Origin: an uncultured Campylobacter sp.
Lineage (GTDB): Bacteria; Campylobacterota; Campylobacteria; Campylobacterales; Campylobacteraceae
Direction: 5' to 3'
Assembly (NCBI RefSeq): GCF_937997465.1
Contig: NZ_CALKTQ010000239.1
Coordinates: 1 to 15,803, forward strand
DNA: 15,803 nt
Part shown: positions 1-6,379 of the stretch, piece after piece
How positions within the stretch are numbered: the first letter of the stretch is position 1
Layout of the letters: every line of letters begins with the position of its first letter
Position numbers and translations under genes: made by a program
The notes under the pieces: model-generated
What the model saw: only the letters and a program-made list of their open reading frames with translations
Databases searched by the model: none
What the model was told of the DNA's origin: nothing

Positions 1-1
1 C

Positions 2-301
2 ATAAAAGCGCTAGAAAACGCGGGCGCAAACGTAGTCGCCTACGATCCAAAAGCCGTAAACGAAGCCAAAAAATATCTACCTAACTCAAATTTAAAATTT
101 GCTCCAAACAAATACGACGCGCTAAACGGCGCCGACGCGCTCGCGCTGGTTACCGAGTGGAGCGAGTTTAGGTCGCCTGATTTTATGGAGATGAAACAGC
201 GGCTAAAAAATGCCGTGATCTTTGACGGGCGCAATCAATACGACGCGAAAAATCTGTCAAATTTGGGCTTTAAGTATTTTCAAATCGGAGTAAAAGCATG
301 A
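2..301 (+). CDS. ugd: UDP-glucose 6-dehydrogenase, C-terminal part (5' end outside window)
   Basis: This is the last 99 codons of a nucleotide-sugar dehydrogenase that oxidises UDP-glucose to UDP-glucuronic acid with NAD+ in the cytoplasm. Reading from base 2, the frame is open to the TGA at 299-301. It gives the typical C-terminal UDP-binding domain of the family: VVAYDP near the start, then DALNGADALALVTEWSEFRSPDF in mid-fragment (about residues 41-63), then VIFDGRNQYD and a terminal LGFKYFQIG. The TEW-EFR-PDF and DGRN signatures point to the UDP-glucose enzyme rather than the UDP-HexNAc enzymes. The NAD-binding domain and catalytic Cys lie upstream of the window and cannot be checked. The stop overlaps the next start (ATGA at 298-301), so this gene is translationally coupled to the ecotin gene. 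Confidence 0.9.
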   Translation: MKALENAGANVVAYDPKAVNEAKKYLPNSNLKFAPNKYDALNGADALALVTEWSEFRSPDFMEMKQRLKNAVIFDGRNQYDAKNLSNLGFKYFQIGVKA

Positions 302-741
302 GGAAAATTTTACTTTTTATCGCGGCTTGCGCGCTGCCGTTTGCGCTTTTGGCGGGCGAAAACGCGGCGAAAACCGAGGAAAATATTTTCGAGCTACCTA
401 TTTCAAAGATGCCGCCTGATTATTTTAAATACGAAGTCGCGTTTTTTAAAGATATGCAAATCAACTGCAACTTTGCCTTTTTACTCGGCGGAAAACTCGA
501 GGAAAAAGAGGACGCGCGCGGGATTTATTATGAATTTAGCGGCGGTGACGAGCTAGCGCAAACGATGATGCTCTGCAAGGACGGAAAGAAAAAGAGGCGG
601 GTTTATTACGAATTCACTCAAATTTTACCTGGCGTTAGCCCCGTTAAAATCATAACTCCGCAAGGAGTAGGCGCGGAAATAAGAATGTATGAACGCGTAA
701 AAACGATAGAACCAAAAAAATTAAAAAGGAAAAATAAATGA
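298..741 (+). CDS. eco: Ecotin-family periplasmic serine-protease inhibitor
   Basis: This 147-residue secreted protein is recognisable as ecotin, a dimeric inhibitor of trypsin-fold serine proteases such as elastase, trypsin, chymotrypsin and complement proteases. Residues 1-19 form a signal peptide (MRK, then a hydrophobic core, with likely cleavage after Ala19 or Gly20). The family signatures are INCN (55-58), LGGKLE (63-68), QTMMLCKDGKK (88-98) and IITPQGV (118-124). By alignment with E. coli ecotin, Met90 is the P1 residue of the inhibitory loop and Cys57 and Cys93 make the disulfide that holds it. The loops matching the E. coli secondary binding site look shorter, and the C-terminus is lysine-rich. 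The start ATG overlaps the ugd stop and the stop overlaps the next ATG, so the gene is embedded in a glycan operon. The family call is firm; which protease it targets is unknown. Confidence 0.88.
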   Translation: MRKILLFIAACALPFALLAGENAAKTEENIFELPISKMPPDYFKYEVAFFKDMQINCNFAFLLGGKLEEKEDARGIYYEFSGGDELAQTMMLCKDGKKKRRVYYEFTQILPGVSPVKIITPQGVGAEIRMYERVKTIEPKKLKRKNK

Positions 742-1970
742 AAATAGCCGTTATTGGACTAGGATACGTTGGGCTGCCTTTGGCGGCTGCATTTAGCGAG
801 AAATACGAAGTCACGGGCTTTGACGTCAATGCCGCCCGCATAGAGGAGCTCAAAAGCGGGTATGACCGCACGCTGGAGCTTAGCGCCGAGCAGATGAAAA
901 AAGCGATAGAGAACGGCATGAAATTTAGCCTAAATTTGGACGATATAAAGGATTGCAATTTCTTTATCGTTACCGTCCCGACGCCGATAGATAAAAACAA
1001 ACGTCCCGATCTAACGCCAGTGGTAAAAGCCACGCAAAGCGTCGCAAAGGTGCTAAAAAAGGGCGATATAGTCGTGTATGAAAGCACGGTGTATCCTGGC
1101 GTCACGGAGGAGATTTGCGTGCCGCTGCTTGAGCAAAGCGGGCTTAAATTTAACGAGGACTTTTTCTGCGGATACTCGCCTGAGCGCATAAACCCGGGCG
1201 ATAAAGAGCACACCGTAACTAAAATCAAAAAAATCACTAGCGGCTCGACGCCCGAGGTAGCCGACAAGGTCGATGAGGTCTACCGCTCGATCATAACGGT
1301 GGGCACGCATAAAGCGCCTACTATCAAGGTTGCTGAGGCCGCCAAAGTCATCGAAAACACGCAGCGCGATATCAACATCGCCTTTATGAACGAGCTTGCT
1401 ATGATATTTAACAAGATGAACATCGACACGAACGCCGTTTTGCAGGCTGCGGGCACGAAGTGGAATTTCTTAAATTTTCGCCCTGGGCTAGTAGGCGGCC
1501 ACTGCATCGGCGTAGATCCATACTACCTCACGCACAAGGCGCAGGAGCTTGGCTTTCATCCGGAAATGATCCTAGCCGGACGCCGCATCAACGACAATAT
1601 GGGCAAATACGCCGCAGATCAGGTCGTAAAACTGATGATAAAAAGGGGCGTTTTGATAAATTCGGCTCGCGTTTTGGTGCTTGGCCTTACGTTTAAAGAA
1701 AACTGCCCGGATATCCGTAACTCGCGCGTGATAGACGTGATCGAGGAGCTTAAGGATTTTGGTTGCCGCGTGGACGTCTACGATCCGTGGGCGGACGAGG
1801 CCGAGGTAAAGCGCGAATACGGTATCGTGCCGCTAAAAAGCTTTGACGAGGAGGACTACGACTGCGTCGTGATCGCCGTCGCTCACGATAAATTTAAAGG
1901 GTTAAAATTTAGCAAAGCTCTCGTTTACGATATCAAAAACGTTTACGAAAACGCCGACGCAAGGCTGTAA
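738..1970 (+). CDS. tviB: UDP-N-acetylhexosamine 6-dehydrogenase (TviB/WbpO type)
   Basis: This 410-residue cytoplasmic enzyme probably oxidises UDP-GlcNAc or UDP-GalNAc at C6 to the uronic acid, using 2 NAD+. The N-terminal Rossmann fold shows GLGYVGLPLA at 7-16. The middle region has TVPTPID (79-85), YESTVYPG (114-121), GYSPERINPGD (145-155), and the helix AEAAKVIENTQRD (199-211) with the conserved Lys203. The catalytic cysteine is Cys256 in GGHCIGVDPYYL. The C-terminal UDP-binding domain has TFKENCPDIRNSR (318-330) and DVYDPW (346-351). These motifs follow Salmonella TviB far more closely than UDP-glucose dehydrogenases, so the substrate is inferred to be a HexNAc. The length is normal and no key residue is missing. 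It overlaps ecotin (ATGA) and touches wzx (TAATG). No TviC-like 4-epimerase is seen in the window. Confidence 0.88.
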   Translation: MKIAVIGLGYVGLPLAAAFSEKYEVTGFDVNAARIEELKSGYDRTLELSAEQMKKAIENGMKFSLNLDDIKDCNFFIVTVPTPIDKNKRPDLTPVVKATQSVAKVLKKGDIVVYESTVYPGVTEEICVPLLEQSGLKFNEDFFCGYSPERINPGDKEHTVTKIKKITSGSTPEVADKVDEVYRSIITVGTHKAPTIKVAEAAKVIENTQRDINIAFMNELAMIFNKMNIDTNAVLQAAGTKWNFLNFRPGLVGGHCIGVDPYYLTHKAQELGFHPEMILAGRRINDNMGKYAADQVVKLMIKRGVLINSARVLVLGLTFKENCPDIRNSRVIDVIEELKDFGCRVDVYDPWADEAEVKREYGIVPLKSFDEEDYDCVVIAVAHDKFKGLKFSKALVYDIKNVYENADARL

Positions 1971-3484
1971 TGCTCGTAAATTTGATCAGCTCCATCGTCG
2001 TTTTTATCGTCTCGATGGGGATAAATTTTTTCCTCACGCCTTACATTCTAAAAAGCCTAGGCAACGAAGCCTACGGCTTTGTCGGGCTATCTAACGCTAT
2101 CGTGGCCTACGCTTTAGTCGTGACTGCTGCGATAAACTCCGTTAGCGGCCGCTTCGTCGCGTACGAGTGGCACAGAGGGGGCACGCGCGCGGCTAACGCC
2201 TACTACTCGTCGGTTCTAGTCGTAAATATCTTTTTTTGCGTTCTTATTTTGCTTGGCGCGGGTATTTTTATCTTAAATTTACAAAGCGTGCTAAACGTGA
2301 GCGACGCGCTGCTGGGCGACGTGCGGCTTACTTTTGCGTTTTATTTTATAAATTTTTGCGTCGGGCTTTTTAACGGCGTCATCAGCGTCTCGATGTTTAT
2401 CAAAAACAAGCTCTACATCATCTCAGTTCGCAACGCCGCATCTAGCGCTATTTTGGCCGCTCTCATCGTAGCGCTTTTTTATTTTTTTAGACCAATGATC
2501 GCATATATCGCGATCTCCGCTCTAGTCGCGTCGCTCTTTGTTTTTTTTACGAGCGTTTGGGTTTCGCGCCGCATCACTCCCGAGCTTAAATTTAACCCGC
2601 ACGAATTTGACTTTGCGCGGATAAAAGAGCTTTTGAAATCAGGCGTCTATAATAGCTTTAACGCCCTAAACCGCGTGCTTATGAGCGGTATGGATCTGTT
2701 TATCTGCAATATCTTTTTAAGCGGCAACGCGACGGGAATTTTAGCCGTTTCAAAGGCGGCTCCGATCATTTTGGAAAGCTTCGTGGCGCAGCTTAGCGCG
2801 ATATTTGCACCAAAATTCGTCGAGCACTACTCCAAATCAAATTTGACCGCGCTTGTAGCGGAGGCTAAATTTTCGATGCGAGTTACGGCTTTTGTCATGA
2901 GCGTACCAGCGGCCATTTTTGTGGCTTTTGGACGCGAATTTTACACGCTTTGGCTACCGTTTAAAAGCGCGGATGAGATAAGCCTAATCTATAATCTTTC
3001 GATGATAACCCTGGTGCCGATTATATTTATTAGCTACGTTTTTTCGCTTTTTAATCTCGACAGTGCGACCAATAAACTAAAACGCCCCGCGATAGCAAAC
3101 ACTATTTTGGGTGCCGGCACGATTTTGGCTCAGATTGCCGTGCTTAAATTTACACCTTACGGTATTTACGGTATGGCGATCGTCGGCGCCGCACTTTATT
3201 CGGTGCGCATTTTGGGGTTTGACCTCATAAATGCCGCCTTAAATTTGAGCTTGCCGCTTACCACTTTTTATGGCGTTTATTTTAAAAATTTGGCCGTTTT
3301 TGTAGCTGTTTGCGGGCTGTTTTTTTGGCTGCGAAATTTCGTGCAGATTTCAAGCTGGAGCGAATTTGCCGCGTATTCGGCGGTTTTACTTGCGCTCGGT
3401 TACGCCGCGAGCTTATTTTTGATATTTGATAAAAGAGAGCAACTAATCGTGATAAATAAGATCAAATCGAAGTTTAAAAGATGA
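1970..3484 (+). CDS. wzx: Wzx-type polysaccharide/lipid-linked glycan flippase (MOP superfamily)
   Basis: This 504-residue inner-membrane protein is hydrophobic throughout, with roughly a dozen or more membrane segments by eye, spread from residue 3 to about residue 490. The N-terminus has the layout of polysaccharide-export proteins of the MOP/MATE group: a first helix, FLTPYILKSLGNEAYGF (about 21-37), then a second long helix and the charged loop EWHRGG. The family moves undecaprenyl-pyrophosphate-linked oligosaccharides from the cytoplasmic to the periplasmic face by an ion-coupled mechanism. It is not an ABC transporter: no Walker A or signature motif is present, so it is not PglK. Its start shares the A of the tviB stop (TAATG) and its stop overlaps the next gene (ATGA). 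The substrate is unknown. It may be the surface glycan of this operon, or the N-glycan precursor, since pglK is not seen here. Confidence 0.82.
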   Translation: MLVNLISSIVVFIVSMGINFFLTPYILKSLGNEAYGFVGLSNAIVAYALVVTAAINSVSGRFVAYEWHRGGTRAANAYYSSVLVVNIFFCVLILLGAGIFILNLQSVLNVSDALLGDVRLTFAFYFINFCVGLFNGVISVSMFIKNKLYIISVRNAASSAILAALIVALFYFFRPMIAYIAISALVASLFVFFTSVWVSRRITPELKFNPHEFDFARIKELLKSGVYNSFNALNRVLMSGMDLFICNIFLSGNATGILAVSKAAPIILESFVAQLSAIFAPKFVEHYSKSNLTALVAEAKFSMRVTAFVMSVPAAIFVAFGREFYTLWLPFKSADEISLIYNLSMITLVPIIFISYVFSLFNLDSATNKLKRPAIANTILGAGTILAQIAVLKFTPYGIYGMAIVGAALYSVRILGFDLINAALNLSLPLTTFYGVYFKNLAVFVAVCGLFFWLRNFVQISSWSEFAAYSAVLLALGYAASLFLIFDKREQLIVINKIKSKFKR

Positions 3485-4236
3485 AAAATTTAGTATTCGT
3501 TATTTCGCTAAAAAGCGACGAGGCGCGCCGAGAAAAGCTAAAAGGGCGGTTTAAAAACTACGGCGAATTTAAGCTTGTCGAGGCGACCGACGGCAGGGCT
3601 ATGAGCGCAAAGGAGTACTATGGCTACGCGCTAGCTAGCCTTGAGGCCTACGGCAGGCTGTTAAGCCCGTCCGAGGTCGGCTGCTCGCTCTCTCACATGC
3701 GCGCTTACGAGGAGTTTTTAAAAAGCGACGCCAAATTTGCTCTCATTTTAGAAGACGACGTTATCGGAGACGAGGACGGCGTGAAAAAGGCGTTTGAAAC
3801 GGCTGCTAAGATGGACGAAGGCTCGGCGCTCATTTGCGGCGCGCAAGACGGGCTAGAGGGGCGATTTAGTGCATTTGGCAAAAAGCTGGAGGATGATTTT
3901 TGGCTGGTCTCAAAGCGCTCTTACGGCACGATCTACCGAGCGGCTGCTTACGTGCTTGATAGGCGCGCGGCGGAAAAGATCTTGCAAACGCACAAAAAGG
4001 CACTTTGCGTGGCTGATTTTTGGAGAATTTTGCTTTTGCAAAACGGCTTAAAGATGTATTTTAGCGATATCTTTGCTCATCCGACAGATCTAGCGGACTC
4101 AAATATCCAAGCCGAGCGGGTGCAAAGAGCGCAGGTAAAGGTCTCCCCGCTAGCTCGCCTAAACAGCTTAAAATATGTCGCCGCAACGCGCCTTGAAGCA
4201 GCAATTTTAGGCTATGAGCGGATATTTAAAAGATAA
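3481..4236 (+). CDS. Family 25 glycosyltransferase (LOS/LPS biosynthesis type)
   Basis: This 251-residue cytoplasmic or membrane-associated sugar transferase belongs to GT family 25, which includes the beta-1,4-galactosyltransferases that extend lipooligosaccharide. The signatures are a short N-terminal strand VFVISLKSDEARREKL (5-20), a VEATDGR segment (33-39), the block LSPSEVGCSLSHMRAYEEFL (61-80), and LILEDDV (88-94). The EDD at 91-93 is the acidic motif typical of the family. A later VADFWR segment resembles the aspartate-containing acceptor region. The length is typical. The donor and acceptor sugars cannot be told from sequence. The gene overlaps wzx by ATGA and ends the upstream module; the next gene lies 93 bp further on. 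The context suggests it builds the same surface glycan as the flippase and the two UDP-sugar dehydrogenases. Confidence 0.85.
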   Translation: MKNLVFVISLKSDEARREKLKGRFKNYGEFKLVEATDGRAMSAKEYYGYALASLEAYGRLLSPSEVGCSLSHMRAYEEFLKSDAKFALILEDDVIGDEDGVKKAFETAAKMDEGSALICGAQDGLEGRFSAFGKKLEDDFWLVSKRSYGTIYRAAAYVLDRRAAEKILQTHKKALCVADFWRILLLQNGLKMYFSDIFAHPTDLADSNIQAERVQRAQVKVSPLARLNSLKYVAATRLEAAILGYERIFKR

Positions 4237-4249
4237 GAAACTAAGCGAT

Positions 4250-4255
4250 TATAAA
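4250..4255 (+). promoter_or_regulatory. Weak candidate -10 element upstream of pglH
   Basis: TATAAA (within GATTATAAAG) lies in the 93-bp AT-rich gap between the GT25 gene and pglH. An upstream TTTAAAAG run could serve as the extended upstream element. The AT-rich composition makes chance matches easy, so this is only a candidate for independent pgl transcription. The start codon itself is supported by GGAG at 4321-4324, five bases before the pglH ATG. Confidence 0.25.
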
Positions 4256-4257
4256 GC

Positions 4258-4285
4258 TCAAAATTTATAAAATCAATAATTTTGA
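4258..4285. repeat. 8-bp inverted repeat in the GT25-pglH gap
   Basis: TCAAAATT at 4258-4265 is a perfect inverted match to AATTTTGA at 4278-4285, with a 12-base loop. The stem is almost all A/T and so weak. AT-rich sequence (ATTTATTAAATTTT) follows. It could be a poor terminator for the upstream operon, a regulator site, or chance. Confidence 0.3.
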
Positions 4286-4329
4286 AGATTTATTAAATTT
4301 TCGCGCACCGATTAAAATTTGGAGAGAGA

Positions 4330-5394
4330 ATGAAGGTTTTATTTATAATTTCGACCCTGCAAGCAGGCGGCGCCGAGCGCGTTATGAGCTTGCTAGCGAG
4401 CTATTTTGCGAAATTTCACGACGTAACGCTTTTAAAATTTGACACCAAACCGCCGTTTTACGAGCTAGACGAGAGGATAAAGCTGATCGATTTGCCTTTC
4501 CCGATGGTGAAAAAAGGCTTTTTCGCAAATTTAATAAGGCGCGTGAAAAAGTTTTTTTATCAGCGAAATTTGATCAAAAACGGCGACTTCGACGTCGTTA
4601 TCTCCTCGATGGACAGCACCAATATCAACGTGATTTTGTCGAATTTATTTATAAACAAGCCGCTTTTTATCAGCGAGCATTCAAGCGCCGATTTTTTCAA
4701 AGGGCGCGGCTGGCTGTTTTTGCGCCGCATGCTATATCCGTTAGCTAGCGGACTCACGGTACTTACGAAAGAGGACTACGAATACTATAGCTTCGTAAAA
4801 AATAAAACCGTGATGTACAATCCGATGTTTGAAGCTAAAAAACAGGGCTTGCCGAAGGAAAATATCATCCTTTTCGTCGGTCGCCTTATCTCGCTTAAGG
4901 GCTGCGACGTGTTTTTAAAGGCCATGAGCCTAGTCGATAAAGAGCTTTTAAAAGACTGGAAAATCGTGATAGCGGGCGCTGGCGAAGAGAGGCAAAGGCT
5001 AGAGCTTATCGCGCACGAGCAACTGCATCTAAACGCCGAATTTATCGGGCAAACGAGCGATGTAGCTTCGCTTTACGAAAGGTATAAAATTTTAGTCTCA
5101 AGCTCCAAAACCGAGGGCTTGCCGAATGTTTTAATCGAGAGCGTATTTTTTAACTGCGCTAGGGTGGCGACTGCTACAAGCGGCGCAAAAGAGCTTATTG
5201 AGGACGGAAAGGACGGATTTTTGGTACCGATAGACGACGTAAAAGCGCTCGGAAGTAAAATCGAACTCTTGATGCGCGACGAGGAGCTTAGGCAAGAGCT
5301 GGTAAAAAACGCCAACGAGCGCAAAAACGCCTTTAAAACCGATCAAATTTATCAAAAGTGGATGGATTTTATCACGCAAAATATAAAGAACTAA
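4330..5394 (+). CDS. pglH: PglH, GalNAc polymerase of the N-glycan precursor (GT4)
   Basis: This 354-residue GT-B glycosyltransferase, by homology to C. jejuni PglH (about 359 aa), adds several alpha-1,4-GalNAc residues to the lipid-linked precursor on the cytoplasmic face. Shared features are IISTLQAGGAERV at the start (GGAER 13-17), LLKFDT with FYELDE (34-48), the basic helix NLIRRVKKFFYQR (67-79), DSTNI (95-99), ISEHSS (114-119), the WLFLRRMLYP segment (128-137), GRLISLKG (184-191) and the EX7E pair Glu262/Glu270. The basic helix corresponds to the region that in C. jejuni PglH acts as a 'ruler', sensing the pyrophosphate and limiting polymer length. The number of sugars added here is not predictable. 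Start: ATG with GGAG five bases upstream. It is the first gene of the pgl run; pglI follows one base after its stop. Confidence 0.85.
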   Translation: MKVLFIISTLQAGGAERVMSLLASYFAKFHDVTLLKFDTKPPFYELDERIKLIDLPFPMVKKGFFANLIRRVKKFFYQRNLIKNGDFDVVISSMDSTNINVILSNLFINKPLFISEHSSADFFKGRGWLFLRRMLYPLASGLTVLTKEDYEYYSFVKNKTVMYNPMFEAKKQGLPKENIILFVGRLISLKGCDVFLKAMSLVDKELLKDWKIVIAGAGEERQRLELIAHEQLHLNAEFIGQTSDVASLYERYKILVSSSKTEGLPNVLIESVFFNCARVATATSGAKELIEDGKDGFLVPIDDVKALGSKIELLMRDEELRQELVKNANERKNAFKTDQIYQKWMDFITQNIKN

Positions 5395-5395
5395 A

Positions 5396-6379
5396 ATGCT
5401 AAAGGTAAGCATAATAATCCCAACTTACAACCGCAAAGAGCTTTTTGAAGCCGCCCTAAAAAGCGCACTAGCTCAAGACTACGAAAATAAAGAGATCATA
5501 ATCAGCGACGATAACTCGAATGACGGTACGCGCGAGCTTGCGCAAAGTTACGTCGCTAAATTTGACAACGTAAAATACGTCTCAAACCAAACCTACGATC
5601 GCGGTCCAAACGGCAATAAAAATAACGGTTTTGACCACGCTAGCGGCAATGCTTTCGTGATTTTAGACGACGATGACCTGCTAATAGAAGGCGCTATAAG
5701 CAAGATGGCAGCCGTGCTGGAGCAGGGGTATGCTAGCGTCTGGGCGAATTGTTATTTTGAGATTGATGGCGAGCCGACGACGAAATTTTCGGGATTTGGA
5801 CTAAATAAAAGCGGAGAAATCTCGCCGCAAGACTACTACGACGGCAAGATAACGGGCGAGTTTTTGATAATGTTTCGCCGTGATGCGATCGGGCAGAGGC
5901 GTTTTGAAAAGGGGCTTTACGGTAGCGAAAATACGCTTTGGATCTACCTTTTCGACCTTCCTGCTTACTATTTGCACGACGCCGTGCGCATTTACCGCTT
6001 TCACCGCAGCGACAGCGTCACGATAAACTCGTTTAAACGCCCGCTTTGCATAATGAAAGGTTACGCGATGACTGCGGAGCTCATTTTGCAAAAGATCGGC
6101 GATAAAAACGCTCAAGCTAGCGCAAACGGGGCAAATTCGGCCGAGCCTAAATTCCGCGTAAACGACGCTCACATCGCGATCCTATATAAAATGGCGGCAT
6201 ACTATGCGAAATTTGGCGGCGAATACAGAAAAATGTACAAGTATCTTTTTAAAAGCCTCAAATTTAAATTTACAAAAGAAGCGCTGGCGATGCTGATTTT
6301 AAGCCCGTTTCCAAAGTCTATGATTTTGTTTTTAACTAAAATTCGCGTTTGGATATACAAAAAAACGCACGGCGAATGA
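5396..6379 (+). CDS. pglI: PglI, branching glycosyltransferase of the N-glycan (GT2)
   Basis: This 327-residue GT-A family 2 enzyme in C. jejuni adds the single beta-glucose branch to the GalNAc chain of the lipid-linked N-glycan. Residues 1-95 hold the nucleotide-sugar domain: VSIIIPTYNR (4-13), SDDNS (37-41) and the metal-binding acidic cluster DDDD (91-94). The stretch GPNGNKNNG followed by DHASG (70-84) is a strong PglI signature, and GSENTLWIYL plus RIYRFHRSDSVT in the second half also match. Around residues 238-257 there is an Ala/Asn-rich stretch that looks like a local insertion relative to C. jejuni. The donor sugar may differ from glucose in this group of campylobacters; the sequence does not settle it. 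The stop overlaps the pglJ start (ATGA at 6376-6379). Confidence 0.83.
   Translation: MLKVSIIIPTYNRKELFEAALKSALAQDYENKEIIISDDNSNDGTRELAQSYVAKFDNVKYVSNQTYDRGPNGNKNNGFDHASGNAFVILDDDDLLIEGAISKMAAVLEQGYASVWANCYFEIDGEPTTKFSGFGLNKSGEISPQDYYDGKITGEFLIMFRRDAIGQRRFEKGLYGSENTLWIYLFDLPAYYLHDAVRIYRFHRSDSVTINSFKRPLCIMKGYAMTAELILQKIGDKNAQASANGANSAEPKFRVNDAHIAILYKMAAYYAKFGGEYRKMYKYLFKSLKFKFTKEALAMLILSPFPKSMILFLTKIRVWIYKKTHGE

Noticed and set aside
322..333. Lipobox-like I-A-A-C in the ecotin signal peptide (Cys11)
   Set aside because: The cysteine is too close to the N-terminus, inside the hydrophobic core, for a lipoprotein signal peptide. Ordinary cleavage near residue 19-20 fits better.
650..1267. 205-codon open frame on the minus strand
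   Set aside because: It is a shadow of tviB: the + frame has all family motifs, and the minus product is Ser/Leu-rich with no recognisable domain.
2541..2548. T8 tract in wzx as a phase-variation site
   Set aside because: Campylobacter phase variation usually uses G/C tracts of eight or more. The longest G run I saw is five (near 13475), and poly-T runs are common in these membrane-protein genes.
6349..6375. Upstream ATG that would lengthen PglJ by nine residues
   Set aside because: The family N-terminus begins at 6376, which also forms the ATGA overlap with pglI.
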